The notes under the pieces are model-generated. The model made no database searches. It was not told the DNA's origin and saw nothing but the letters and a program-made list of their open reading frames with translations. 64,000 bases of DNA from Palleronia salina (GTDB lineage: Bacteria > Pseudomonadota > Alphaproteobacteria > Rhodobacterales > Rhodobacteraceae), in assembly GCF_900141995.1 (NCBI RefSeq), contig NZ_FQZA01000003.1, positions 186,001-250,000 on the forward strand. The letters are read 5' to 3'. A program made the translations under genes and the position numbers. Shown one piece after another: positions 35,957 to 44,742 of the stretch (its first letter is position 1; every line of letters starts with the position of its first letter).

Positions 35957-37060
35957 ATGACCTATTCAGAGCTTTTTTCGACCGAGGCGGTGCAGCTGGC
36001 CCTCCTCGCGCTTGCCGTGATTTTCGCCCTGAGCGTCCACCGGCTGGTCTGGCGCATCGTGCTGCGCTTCATGTCCGGCCACGACGGCCTGATCTGGCGC
36101 ACCGCGCGGCGGCTTCAGCGGCCGTTCCGGCTTGTCCTCGTGATCCTGGCGGTCGGCATCGCGCTGCCGCTGCTGGAGCTGCCGGGCCTGTGGGAACAGC
36201 GGCTGGAACACGCGGCGCGGGCGCTGCTGATCGTGTTCGTCGGCTGGTCGGCGTTGATCTTCACCGACGTGCTGACCGGCCGGGCCATCTCGCGCACCTC
36301 GCTGGAAGAAGAGGACTACGGCGCGCGCACGACCGCCACGCAGCTCAACGTGTTGCAGAAGGTCTCCAAGATCATGATCATCCTGCTCACGGCGGGGGTG
36401 GTTCTTTCGACGTTCGAGGGGGTGCGCAGCTTCGGCCTCTCGCTTTTCGCCTCGGCGGGGGCGGCCGGTCTCGTCCTGGGCTTTGCCGCGCGGCCGGTGC
36501 TGGCCAACCTGATCGCGGGCATCCAGATCGCGCTCACCCAGCCGATCCGCCTGAACGACGTTGTCATCGTCGAGGGCGAGTGGGGCTGGATCGAGGAGAT
36601 CCGCGCGACCTATGTCGTGATCCGCATCTGGGACCTGCGGCGCATGGTCGTGCCGCTCGCCCATTTCATCGAGAAGCCGTTCCAGAACTGGACCCGCGAG
36701 TCGAGCCAGATCATCGGCGGCACCAACTGGCACCTCGACTACACGGCGCCCGTGCCCGAGATGCGCAAGAAGCTGCGCGAGATCTGCGAACAGTCCGAGT
36801 ATTTCGACGGCAAGGTCTGTGTCCTGCAGGTGATCGACACGGCGCAGGACACCATCGAGATCCGCGCGCTGATGAGCGCCCGCAACTCGCCCCGCGCGTG
36901 GGAACTGCGCTGCGAGGTCCGCGAGAAGATGATCGATTGGCTGCAGCGGGCACACCCCCACGCCCTGCCGCGCCGCCGCGCCGAGGTCACGGGCCCCGTC
37001 GAGACGCGCATGGCGCGGCCAGCGCCCGCAGCGAACGAGGCTCGGGCGAAATCGGCCTGA
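35957..37060 (+). CDS. MscS-family mechanosensitive channel
   Basis: A 367-residue small-conductance mechanosensitive channel-like protein. Four or so N-terminal helices lead to the pore-lining TM3 (LFASAGAAGLVLGFAARPVLANLIAGIQIALTQPIRLNDVV). This is followed by the beta domain (EGEWGWIEEIRATYVVIRIWDLRRMVVPLAHFIEKPFQNW), both diagnostic of MscS. The C-terminal domain is cytoplasmic. It relieves turgor during osmotic downshock. It follows the glycosyltransferase by 153 bases, possibly under its own promoter. Confidence 0.9.
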   Translation: MTYSELFSTEAVQLALLALAVIFALSVHRLVWRIVLRFMSGHDGLIWRTARRLQRPFRLVLVILAVGIALPLLELPGLWEQRLEHAARALLIVFVGWSALIFTDVLTGRAISRTSLEEEDYGARTTATQLNVLQKVSKIMIILLTAGVVLSTFEGVRSFGLSLFASAGAAGLVLGFAARPVLANLIAGIQIALTQPIRLNDVVIVEGEWGWIEEIRATYVVIRIWDLRRMVVPLAHFIEKPFQNWTRESSQIIGGTNWHLDYTAPVPEMRKKLREICEQSEYFDGKVCVLQVIDTAQDTIEIRALMSARNSPRAWELRCEVREKMIDWLQRAHPHALPRRRAEVTGPVETRMARPAPAANEARAKSA

Positions 37061-37074
37061 CGAAAAGGGGTGGA

Positions 37075-37151
37075 TGGTAGCGTGAGGCGGACTTGAACCG
37101 CCGACCCCAGCATTATGAGTGCTGTGCTCTAACCAGCTGAGCTATCACGCC
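37075..37151 (-). tRNA. tRNA-Met (CAT), elongator
   Basis: Read on the minus strand from 37151, the acceptor arm GGCGTGA pairs with TCACGCT. The D-loop has AGCTGGTTAGA, the anticodon arm CAGCACTCATAATGCTG shows anticodon CAT, and the T-arm contains GGTTCAAGTCC. The 3' CCA is encoded (37075-37077). The anticodon arm and variable loop (ATGCTGGGGTC) match elongator rather than initiator tRNA-Met. The first pair is G-T. Confidence 0.96.
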
Positions 37152-37228
37152 ATACCGCGGCTGCGTTTAGTCCCGCCCGGACGGGGTGTCAACACGCTTC
37201 TCCCCGCATTTTGCCGGGGTCCCGCGGG

Positions 37229-39751
37229 TCATTCCTGCCCGCGCAAGACCTGCGCCGGACGGGCCGAAAGCGGTGGCCAGGCAAAGCTCAGACCGGCCAG
37301 CAGGGTGCCCAGAACACCCCCGCCGACGATCAGCAGGGCCGAGCCCGTGGAGAACACGAAATCGGTCTCCATCACGAAGCGGCTGACGGCCCAGCCGGCC
37401 ACGCCGCCGGCCGCCACGGCCACGATTCCCGCCGCGAGGCCCAGCATGGCCCACCGCAACGCGAAGCTGCGCAGGATCAGCGGGCGGCCCGCGCCCAGTG
37501 TCTTCAGCACCGACGCCTCGTAGACCCGCGCGCGCGTGCCCGCCGCCGCCGCGCCCAGCAGGACCACCCCGCCGGTCACCAGCGTCGCCCCCGCGCCATA
37601 GGTGACGGCCGCCGCGATCCCGGCCAGGATGTCGGTCACCCGGTCGATGGCGTCGCGCACCCGAATCGCGGTGATGTTCGGGTAGGCGTCGGCCAGGTCG
37701 CGCAGGATCGCGGCCTCGGCGTCGGGCTCGGCGTAGATGGTCGAGATGAAGGTATGCGGGGCGCCCCGCAACGCGCCGGGGTTCATCGCCAGCACGAAGC
37801 CGATCCCGGCCGTCGAGAAATCCACCTCGCGGAACGACGTGATCTCGCCCTCGATATCGCGGCCCAGGATGTTCAGGGTCAGCCGGTCGCCCAGCGACAG
37901 GCCCAGCTCCTCGGCCTCCTCGGCGGCAAAGCTGATCTGGTTCTCGCCCTGGTAGTCCGGGGGCCACCATTCGCCCGCGGTGATGACGGTGTCCTCGGGC
38001 GGGCGGTCGGAATAGGTCACGCCCCGGTCGCCGCGCAGCACCCAGTGCTCGCCTGCCACCTCGGTCGCGTCCTGCCCGTTGATCTCGGTGATGATGCCCC
38101 GCAGCATCGGCGCCGTGCGGACCTTCTCGACGCCGGGATCGGTATCAAGTCTCTCGCGGAACCCGTCGATCTGCGCGGGCTGGATGTCGACCATGAAATA
38201 GCTGGGCGCCACGTCGGGCAGATCGCGCGCGATGGCGCCGCGCAGGTTGGTGTCGATCTGGCCCACGGCCGCCAGCACCGTCAGCCCGAGCCCCAGCGAC
38301 AGGACCACGGCCGTCGCCTCGCCCCCCGGCCCCCCCACGGCGCCCAGGGCCAGCCGCAGGGCAGGGTGCCCCCTGACGGCGCGCTTGCGGGACAAGGACC
38401 GGCCCAGCAGCCGGGCCAGCGCGGCGACCCCCACCAGCGCGGCGAAGGCGGCGGCCAGCCCGGCGGCGGCATAGAGGCTCAGCTGCGGCAACCCCGACAG
38501 GGCCGCGGCCGCGCCCACCAGCAGCGCCAGCAGCACGGCGCTGGCGGCGATGAAGGCGGGCCGCGGCAGACCGGCGGGCATGCCGCCCGTGGCGCGGAAC
38601 AGGCTGGCCGCGCGAATGCCCTGCGCCTTGGCCAGCGGCCACAGGGTGAACAGCGCGGCAGCCAGCGTGCCGTAGAGGGCGGCCTCGGCCAAGGGGCGCC
38701 AGTAGATGCCGATATTGGCGGGCACCGGCAGCCGATCGGCGATCACCGGGGCGAACAGCAGCGGCAGGCCCGCGCCCAGCACCAGCCCGATCAGCAGGCC
38801 CAGGCCTGTCAGCACCGCGATCTGCAGCGCGTAGATGGCGAAGATCGTCCCGCCACTCGCCCCGAGCGTCTTCAGCGTCGCGATGGTGGCGGTCTTCTCG
38901 ACCATGTGCGCGCGCACCGCCGACGCGACGCCGACGCCGCCCACCGCGAGGCCCGCAAGCCCGACCAGCACCAGGAAAGACGACAGCCGGTCGACGAAGC
39001 GCTGCACCCCGGGCGCGCCGTTGCGCCGGTCGCGCCAGCGATAGCCGGCCTCGGGCAGCGCCGCATCCAGCCGGGCCTCGGCGCGATCCAGGTCGGTCTC
39101 GGGCGGCAGGGCCAGCCGATACTCGGTCTCGAACAGGCTGCCCTCGGTCAGCAGCCCGGCGCCGTCCAGCGCCTCGGTCCGCAGCAGCGTGCGCGGACCC
39201 AGTCCGAAGCCGCCGCCGGCGCTGTCGGGCTCGGTCTCGATGGCGGCGCTCAGCCGGAACGTCTTGGTGCCGAGACGGAATTCATCGCCCACCGACAGGC
39301 CCAGCCGGTCGATCAGCACCCGGTCCATGGCCGCGCCCGGCACCTCGCCCGGGGCCAGCGCCTCGTCCAGCGGCATGGCGGGGTCCAGCACCACCGAGCC
39401 GTAGAGCGGATAGGCGTCGTCCACGCCCTTGATCTCGGTCAGGCCGCGGCGCGTGTCGTCGCCCTGGCCGACCACCGCCATGGAGCGGAATTCGACGATT
39501 TCGGACACCCGGCCGAGATCTTCCAGCGCGGCGCGCTCGGCGTCCTCGGCGAAGCGGTAGGTGAACTCGACCGAGGCGTCGCCCCCCAGGATGCGCGCGC
39601 CCTCGCGGCTCAGCCCGTCGGAAATCGCCTCGCGCACCGACCCCACCGCCGCGATGGCGGCGATGCCCAGCGCCAGACAGGCCAGGAACACCCGGAAACC
39701 CTTCAGCCCGCCGCGCAACTCGCGCCGTGCGATCGTCCAGGCAACGCTCAT
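37229..39751 (-). CDS. ABC exporter permease, FtsX-like (YbbP type)
   Basis: An 840-residue permease with two FtsX-type modules. The first helix (FRVFLACLALGIAAIAAVGSV) is followed by a large periplasmic MacB-like domain, three helices (near FLVLVGLAGLAVGGVGVASAV), a central set of helices, a second periplasmic domain and a final three-helix set ending near the C-terminus. This architecture is that of E. coli YbbP, partner of the YbbA ATPase, a type VII ABC family that removes or moves lipids or proteins in the envelope. The ATPase gene lies directly upstream on the same strand (91 bases) and the TesA-like esterase diverges from it, as in E. coli. Confidence 0.85.
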   Translation of the reverse strand: MSVAWTIARRELRGGLKGFRVFLACLALGIAAIAAVGSVREAISDGLSREGARILGGDASVEFTYRFAEDAERAALEDLGRVSEIVEFRSMAVVGQGDDTRRGLTEIKGVDDAYPLYGSVVLDPAMPLDEALAPGEVPGAAMDRVLIDRLGLSVGDEFRLGTKTFRLSAAIETEPDSAGGGFGLGPRTLLRTEALDGAGLLTEGSLFETEYRLALPPETDLDRAEARLDAALPEAGYRWRDRRNGAPGVQRFVDRLSSFLVLVGLAGLAVGGVGVASAVRAHMVEKTATIATLKTLGASGGTIFAIYALQIAVLTGLGLLIGLVLGAGLPLLFAPVIADRLPVPANIGIYWRPLAEAALYGTLAAALFTLWPLAKAQGIRAASLFRATGGMPAGLPRPAFIAASAVLLALLVGAAAALSGLPQLSLYAAAGLAAAFAALVGVAALARLLGRSLSRKRAVRGHPALRLALGAVGGPGGEATAVVLSLGLGLTVLAAVGQIDTNLRGAIARDLPDVAPSYFMVDIQPAQIDGFRERLDTDPGVEKVRTAPMLRGIITEINGQDATEVAGEHWVLRGDRGVTYSDRPPEDTVITAGEWWPPDYQGENQISFAAEEAEELGLSLGDRLTLNILGRDIEGEITSFREVDFSTAGIGFVLAMNPGALRGAPHTFISTIYAEPDAEAAILRDLADAYPNITAIRVRDAIDRVTDILAGIAAAVTYGAGATLVTGGVVLLGAAAAGTRARVYEASVLKTLGAGRPLILRSFALRWAMLGLAAGIVAVAAGGVAGWAVSRFVMETDFVFSTGSALLIVGGGVLGTLLAGLSFAWPPLSARPAQVLRGQE

Positions 39752-39775
39752 CGCGGCGCCCCCGGCTTCATCTTT

Positions 39776-39826
39776 CCGAAAATACCTCCGGGGGAGTCCG
39801 CGCAGCGGACGGGGGCGGCGCCCCCC
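39776..39826. repeat. GC-rich hairpin element between the YbbA- and YbbP-like genes
   Basis: The spacer contains CCGAAAATACCTCCGGGGG, then two small stems (GTCCGC/GCGGAC at 39796-39810 and GGGGGC/GCCCCC at 39811-39825). I recall similar AAAATACTCC...GGGGGC elements from intergenic DNA of other Rhodobacterales genomes, so this is probably a dispersed repeat. The inverted repeat at 15034-15093 shares the AAAATACTCC end. Confidence 0.45.
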
Positions 39827-39842
39827 GAAACGGTGCCGCCCA

Positions 39843-40535
39843 TCATTCCGCCGCCTCGCGGGCGGGCCCTTCCAGCCGTCCGTCGCGCAGCCGGATGGTG
39901 CGGTCGCATTTCGCGGCCAGCGCGGGGTCGTGGGTCACCAGCACCAGCGTTGCGCCCCGTTCGGCGTTCAGGCCGAACAGCAGGTCGACGATGGCCTGTC
40001 CCGTAGGGCCGTCCAGGTTGCCGGTGGGCTCGTCGGCCAGCAGGATGGCGGGGCGCGGCGCGGCGGCGCGGGCCAGCGCCACGCGCTGCTGCTCGCCGCC
40101 CGACATCTGCGAAGGATAGTGATCCAGCCGGTGCGACAGGCCCACGCGGTCCAGCTCGGCCGCGGCGCGGTCGAAGGCGTCCGACGCGCCCGCCAGTTCC
40201 AGCGGGGTCGCCACGTTTTCCAGCGCGGTCATGGTCGGGATCAGGTGGAAGGATTGGAACACCACCCCCATATGGTCCCTGCGGAACCGCGCCAACGCGT
40301 CCTCGCCCATGGCGGTCAGGTCGCGGCCCAGCGCGGTGACGCTGCCGCCCGTGGCCCGTTCGAGCCCGCCCATCACCATGAGGAGAGACGATTTGCCCGA
40401 CCCCGAAGGCCCCACCAGCCCGACCGTTTCCCCGGCCGCGACCTCCAGCGTGATGCCATGCAGGATGTCGACCCGCCCCGCGTTGCCGTCGAGGCTGAGC
40501 GCGGTGTCGGTCAGTCTGAGAACCGGGTCTGGCAT
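39843..40535 (-). CDS. ABC exporter ATPase (YbbA/LolD type)
   Basis: A 230-residue ABC ATPase of the MacB/LolD/YbbA family. It has Walker A GPSGSGKSS, Q-loop VFQSFHLIPTMTALENV, signature MSGGEQQRVALARA, Walker B ILLADEPTGNLD and the H-loop VTHD. The frame is open to 40589, but the ATG at 40535 has an AAGGA site seven bases upstream and begins normal family sequence. It pairs with the YbbP-like permease downstream. Its start codon lies in a CATG shared with a possible start of the divergent esterase. Confidence 0.9.
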   Translation of the reverse strand: MPDPVLRLTDTALSLDGNAGRVDILHGITLEVAAGETVGLVGPSGSGKSSLLMVMGGLERATGGSVTALGRDLTAMGEDALARFRRDHMGVVFQSFHLIPTMTALENVATPLELAGASDAFDRAAAELDRVGLSHRLDHYPSQMSGGEQQRVALARAAAPRPAILLADEPTGNLDGPTGQAIVDLLFGLNAERGATLVLVTHDPALAAKCDRTIRLRDGRLEGPAREAAE

Positions 40536-40569
40536 GGCGGTGTCCTTGTTGCGTAGGGCGGCATATGGG

Positions 40570-41232
40570 GTGCGGGGCGCGCTTTCCAAGGCGGCGCTTT
40601 GCCTCGCTCTGGCCGTGCCCGCGGCGGCGCAGGAGGGTGATCCGGTGGTGATCGCCGCGCTGGGCGATTCACTGACGCAGGGCTATGGCCTGTCGCCGGA
40701 CCAAGGCTTTGTCCCGCAGCTCGAGGCGTGGCTGGCGGAACGGGGCGTGGAGGCGCGGCTCATCAACGCGGGCGTGTCGGGTGACACGACCGCGGGCGGG
40801 CTGTCGCGGGTGGACTGGACCCTGGGCGACGAGGTCGACGCCATGATCGTCGCGCTGGGCGGAAACGACATGCTGCGCGGCATCGACCCTGCCACCAGCC
40901 GCGCGAACCTGGACGGCATCCTGGCGCGGGCCGAAGAGGCGGGGGTCGAGGTCCTGCTGGTCGGCATGTCGGCGCCCGGCAACTACGGCCCCGACTACAA
41001 GGCGGCATTCGACGGGATGTATCCTGCGCTGTCCGAGCGCTATGGCACGCTCTACGCCGACGATTTCCTGGGCGCGCTGGCCGACCTGCCGGACCGGCGC
41101 CAAGCCATGGCGGATTACATGCAGCCGGATGGCATTCACCCGAACGCCGACGGGGTGAGCCTGATCGTCGAGGACCTCGGCCCCGAGGTGGCTTCACTGG
41201 CGGAGCGGGTTCGCGACGGCGACGGCGACTAG
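40570..41232 (+). CDS. SGNH-hydrolase arylesterase/thioesterase (TesA-like)
   Basis: A 220-residue exported GDSL hydrolase. After a signal peptide (ALCLALAVPAAAQ), block I GDSLTQGYGL contains the nucleophilic serine, block III GGND gives the oxyanion asparagine, and block V DGIHP supplies the Asp/His of the triad. The family includes E. coli TesA, a periplasmic lysophospholipase/thioesterase. The start is GTG 40570, which gives a compact signal peptide; ATG 40534 is an in-frame alternative that would overlap the ABC ATPase start. Divergence from the ybbAP-like pair is conserved with E. coli and suggests a lipid-related envelope function. Confidence 0.85.
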   Translation: MRGALSKAALCLALAVPAAAQEGDPVVIAALGDSLTQGYGLSPDQGFVPQLEAWLAERGVEARLINAGVSGDTTAGGLSRVDWTLGDEVDAMIVALGGNDMLRGIDPATSRANLDGILARAEEAGVEVLLVGMSAPGNYGPDYKAAFDGMYPALSERYGTLYADDFLGALADLPDRRQAMADYMQPDGIHPNADGVSLIVEDLGPEVASLAERVRDGDGD

Positions 41233-41305
41233 CGTCTGGTCGCGCCCGGGACGCGCGGGTCTTGGCTTGGTGCGTCCGGCCGTGCAAACCTGACGCGGGC
41301 GGCGC

Positions 41306-42181
41306 ATGAAAAACCTCAACCTCGACCAGCTTCGGACCTTTCTCTTCGTGGTCAACCACGGCGGGGTGAACCGTGCGGCCAAGCTTCTGAACCTGTCGCA
41401 GCCCGCCGTCACCGCTCGGATCAAGGGGCTGGAGCGGACGCTGGGCAAGGCGCTGTTCCAGCGCACGCCCACCGGGCTGCGCCCCACCCGCGATGGCGAG
41501 ATCCTGTTTCGTCACGCCGAGCGGTTCGAACACCTGGCGTCGCTGGTCGAGCGCGACATCGTCGATCCGCGCACGCATGAGGGCTACCTCAGGATCGGCG
41601 CCTCCGAGACCGTGACCCAGACCTGGCTGCCCGATCTGGTGTCGCGTCTGCATCGCGACTATCCCGCGCTGATGGTCGAGATCACCGTCGACATCTCGCC
41701 CGACCTTCGCCGGTCGCTCTTGGAGCGCGAGATCGACCTGGCATTCCTGCTCGGCCCCATCTCCGAGCCCAGCGTCGACAATATCGCGCTGCCGGCCTTC
41801 GACCTGGCGTGGTACGTGGCGGCGGACGCGGTGCCGCCGAACGGCGACCCGGCATCCCACCTGACCCGCCCCGTCATCACGTACCTCCGCCAGACGCGCC
41901 CCTTCCGCGAACTGCGCGCAACGCTGATCGACCTCGTCGGCCCCGGGGTGCGGATCTTCACCTCGTCCTCGCTTTCGGCCTGTTTCAGGCTGGTCGAGGC
42001 GGGACTGGGCGTCGCGGCGCTGCCCCGCGCGATGGGCGCGCCCTATGTCGCGTCCGGCAACATCGTCGAGTTCGACCCGGGCTGGCATCCCGCGCCGCTG
42101 CAATTCACCGCGTCCTGGGTGGCCGAGCCGCCCGACCCGCTGGCCGCCATGGTGGCGCGATTGGCCCTGGAGGTCGCCTGA
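41306..42181 (+). CDS. LysR-family transcriptional regulator
   Basis: A 291-residue LysR regulator. The N-terminal winged helix-turn-helix (LDQLRTFLFVVNHGGVNRAAKLLNLSQPAVTARIKGLERTLG, residues about 5-47) is followed by the effector-binding domain (YLRIGASETVTQTWLPDLV...). It lies just upstream of, and on the same strand as, the DUF1445 and TRAP genes, so it probably controls their expression in response to the transported acid. The 96-base gap to the next gene is AT-rich and a likely operator. Confidence 0.88.
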   Translation: MKNLNLDQLRTFLFVVNHGGVNRAAKLLNLSQPAVTARIKGLERTLGKALFQRTPTGLRPTRDGEILFRHAERFEHLASLVERDIVDPRTHEGYLRIGASETVTQTWLPDLVSRLHRDYPALMVEITVDISPDLRRSLLEREIDLAFLLGPISEPSVDNIALPAFDLAWYVAADAVPPNGDPASHLTRPVITYLRQTRPFRELRATLIDLVGPGVRIFTSSSLSACFRLVEAGLGVAALPRAMGAPYVASGNIVEFDPGWHPAPLQFTASWVAEPPDPLAAMVARLALEVA

Positions 42182-42277
42182 GGGGGTATAAAATTCCTCG
42201 ATAGGCTGGGCCAAATTCATTCGATTTGATTTGATATCCGATCCTCGCAACACTCGATCCCGAGAGTGGAGGGTCCA
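42182..42277 (+). promoter_or_regulatory. Likely LysR-controlled promoter of the DUF1445-TRAP operon
   Basis: An AT-rich stretch (ATTCATTCGATTTGATTTGA) stands out against the GC-rich background between the LysR gene and the DUF1445 gene, just ahead of a GGAGGG ribosome site. A T-N11-A type LysR box is plausible, but no unambiguous palindrome was found. Confidence 0.35.
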
Positions 42278-43135
42278 ATGCTCAACACCTATCAGGATCT
42301 CAGGCGGGCCACGCTGGCGGATGTGCGGGCCGAAATCCGCGCCGGTCGCTATGCCAAGCACACGGCCGGCCTTGGCGCCGGCTATCTCCAGGCCAACCTG
42401 GCGATCATGCGCGAATCCGCGGCACTGGACTTCATGCGCTACTGCCAGCGCAATCCCAAGCCCTGCCCGCTGGTGGGTGTCAGCGATACCGGCAACCCGA
42501 TGATGACGACGCTGGGCGATATCGACATTCGCACCGACGTTCCCGCCTACAACATCTATCGCGACGGCAAGCTGGCCGGGACGGCCACCGATATCGTGGA
42601 CCTGTGGGAAGACGATTTCGTGGCCTTCGCGCTGGGCTGTTCCTTCACCTTCGAAACGGCGCTGATCGACGCGGGCATCCCGCTTTGGCACATCGACAAC
42701 GACACGACGGTTCCGATGTACCGCTCGGGGATCGAGACGGTGCCCGCCGGGCCGTTCGGCGGCCGCATGGTCGTGTCGATGCGCGCCATCGACGCCGGCC
42801 AGGTCGACCGGGCCCGCGACATCGCCGCCCGCTTTCCGCTGGCCCACGGCAAACCCGTCCATCACGGCCCGCCCGAGGAGATCGGCATAAAGGATGTGTC
42901 GCGTCCCGATTGGGGCGACCCCGCGCCGGTTCCGAAGGGACAGGTGCCGGTCTTCTGGGCCTGCGGGGTGACGCCCCAGGTCGCGCTGGAACGCGCCGGG
43001 CTGGACCTGTGCATCACCCACAAGCCCGGTCACATGCTGATCACCGACGTGGCCGAAGACGCCGAGGTTCCGGTGCTGGGCAACGGCACCCCCGCAATCA
43101 AGACCACCGAAAGCCAAACAGGGAGCAATCCATGA
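42278..43135 (+). CDS. DUF1445 putative hydro-lyase / D-glutamate cyclase-like
   Basis: A 285-residue member of the DUF1445 family, often annotated putative hydro-lyase and related to mitochondrial D-glutamate cyclase (DGLUCY N-domain). Characteristic blocks are LGAGYLQANLAIM, DFMRYCQRNPKPCPLVGVSDTG, LGCSFTFETALIDAG, MYRSGIETVPAGPFGG and the C-terminal FWACGVTPQVALERAGLDLCITHKPGHMLITD. The product could cyclise D-glutamate to 5-oxo-D-proline or act on a related acid. Its stop overlaps the TRAP binding-protein start (ATGA), which argues that it metabolises the transported substrate. Confidence 0.85.
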   Translation: MLNTYQDLRRATLADVRAEIRAGRYAKHTAGLGAGYLQANLAIMRESAALDFMRYCQRNPKPCPLVGVSDTGNPMMTTLGDIDIRTDVPAYNIYRDGKLAGTATDIVDLWEDDFVAFALGCSFTFETALIDAGIPLWHIDNDTTVPMYRSGIETVPAGPFGGRMVVSMRAIDAGQVDRARDIAARFPLAHGKPVHHGPPEEIGIKDVSRPDWGDPAPVPKGQVPVFWACGVTPQVALERAGLDLCITHKPGHMLITDVAEDAEVPVLGNGTPAIKTTESQTGSNP

Positions 43136-44163
43136 AACTTGCACTTACCCTCGCCGCCACCACCGCGCTCGCGGCGCCGGCCCTTGCCGAGAACCTGAAC
43201 GTCGTCGGCAGCTGGTCGAGCCTGCCGCTTCACCAGCAATACGAGGCGCCGTTCTGGTCCGAGACCCTGCCCGAGGCGTCGGGTGGCGAAATCGAGGTGG
43301 CGCTGACCACCCACGACCAGATGGGGCTTGGCGTGGGCGACGTCTATCGCCTGCTGGGGCAGGGCGTCTACGACGTGGCCATGACCGTGGCCGATTACGC
43401 CGTGGCCGACGCGCCCGAACTGGAAGGGCTGGACGTGCCGCTGGTCGCCACCGATGCCAGCACCGCGCGCGAAATGGTCGAGGCCGCCCGCCCGATGGTC
43501 GACGATATCTATGCCGACCGCTTCAACTCCAAGGTCCTCGCCATCGCGCCCTATCCGCCGCAGGTCGTGTTCTGCAACGCCGAGATCGGAAGCCTGGAAG
43601 ATCTCGAAGGGCTGAAGGTCCGAGCGTCGGGCCGCATGACCGCGAAGTTCCTCGAGGCGCTTGGCGCCGAGGGCATCAACGTGGCCTTTTCCGAGGTGCC
43701 GGGCGCGCTTCAGAAGGGCGTCGTCGACTGCGCCGTGACCGGTGCCGGCTCGGGCTATTCCGCCGGCTGGTGGGAGGTCTCGACCCACCTGATGCCGATC
43801 CCCCTGGGCGGCTGGGACTCGGTCGTCACCGCGATGAACATGGACAAGTGGAACAGTCTCGACGCCGAGACGCAGGAGCTGATCCAGACCCAGATCAAGA
43901 CCGAGTTCGAGGATCCCGCCTGGGAAAGCGCGCAGGACGCGCTGGTGAATGACATCGCCTGCCTGACCGGCAACGGCGAATGCCCCTATGGCGACGCGCG
44001 CGACATGACCCTGGTCGAGGCCAGCGAGACCGACATCGCGAACGCCGAGGAGATCCTGATCAGCGAAGTGCTGCCGGAATGGTCCGAGCGGGCCGGCGAC
44101 GACTGGGCCCAGCGCTGGAACGCCAGCGTCGGCGAGGTCGTCGGCGTGCAGATCGCCCAGTAA
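43132..44163 (+). CDS. TRAP transporter substrate-binding protein (DctP family)
   Basis: A 343-residue periplasmic binding protein. Signal peptide MKLALTLAATTALAAPALA is followed by the DctP/TAXI-like fold with the central LEDLEGLKVRASGRMTAKFLEALG motif, whose arginine usually binds the substrate carboxylate. GALQKGVVDCAVTGAGSGYSAGW and a C-terminal helix-rich tail follow. It delivers an organic acid to DctQM. The ligand is unknown; the upstream DUF1445 gene suggests a glutamate-related or other hydroxy/amino-acid-derived carboxylate. Confidence 0.88.
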   Translation: MKLALTLAATTALAAPALAENLNVVGSWSSLPLHQQYEAPFWSETLPEASGGEIEVALTTHDQMGLGVGDVYRLLGQGVYDVAMTVADYAVADAPELEGLDVPLVATDASTAREMVEAARPMVDDIYADRFNSKVLAIAPYPPQVVFCNAEIGSLEDLEGLKVRASGRMTAKFLEALGAEGINVAFSEVPGALQKGVVDCAVTGAGSGYSAGWWEVSTHLMPIPLGGWDSVVTAMNMDKWNSLDAETQELIQTQIKTEFEDPAWESAQDALVNDIACLTGNGECPYGDARDMTLVEASETDIANAEEILISEVLPEWSERAGDDWAQRWNASVGEVVGVQIAQ

Positions 44164-44190
44164 CCGCAGCCGCGCAACCCGGAGAGCCCG

Positions 44191-44742
44191 ATGACCGCCG
44201 AACGATTTCTCGCCTTCCTGCGCCGGTTGAACACCGGCGTCGCGATCCTGGTCGGCATCGGGCTTCTGGGCTGCGCCGCGTTCGTCCTGCTCGACATCGT
44301 GCTGCGCCAGGTGGGCACGTCCTTCGGCGGGACGGACGAGATCTCGGGCTACGTGATGGCCATCGCCACGTCCTGGGGGATGGCCTTCACGCTGCTGGAA
44401 CTGGGGCATGTCCGCATCGACCTGTTGCGCACGCGCCTGCCGAGCCGGGGCCGCGCGGCGATGGACCTGTTCTCGATGCTGATCCTCGCCGCGGTCGTCA
44501 CGCTGATCGCGTGGCAGTGCTGGCCTGTGCTGGCCAATTCGCTGCGCAACGGCTCGACCGCCAACACGCCGCTGGAAACGCCCCTGGCCTGGGTCCAGAC
44601 GCCTTGGCTGCTGGGCTGGGTCTGGTTCGCGTTGGTGTCGTGGGCGACGCTGTTCGCCGCGGCGATCCTGGTCTTGCGCGGCGAGTTCGACAAATCCGAG
44701 GCCGCCATCGGCGCTTTCGCCGAGACGGAGACGCTGCAATGA
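44191..44742 (+). CDS. TRAP transporter small permease (DctQ)
   Basis: A 183-residue inner-membrane protein with four helices (VAILVGIGLLGCAAFVLLDIVLRQVG, then GYVMAIATSWGMAFTLLELGHVRIDLL, FSMLILAAVVTLIAW and WLLGWVWFALVSWATLFAAAILV). This is the DctQ pattern with the conserved HVRIDLL segment. It anchors the large permease DctM, whose start overlaps its stop (ATGA). It lies 27 bases after the binding-protein gene. Confidence 0.9.
   Translation: MTAERFLAFLRRLNTGVAILVGIGLLGCAAFVLLDIVLRQVGTSFGGTDEISGYVMAIATSWGMAFTLLELGHVRIDLLRTRLPSRGRAAMDLFSMLILAAVVTLIAWQCWPVLANSLRNGSTANTPLETPLAWVQTPWLLGWVWFALVSWATLFAAAILVLRGEFDKSEAAIGAFAETETLQ

Noticed and set aside
37075-37151. Lysidine tRNA-Ile2 or initiator tRNA-Met
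   Set aside because: The anticodon is CAT, but the anticodon arm and variable-loop sequence match elongator tRNA-Met.
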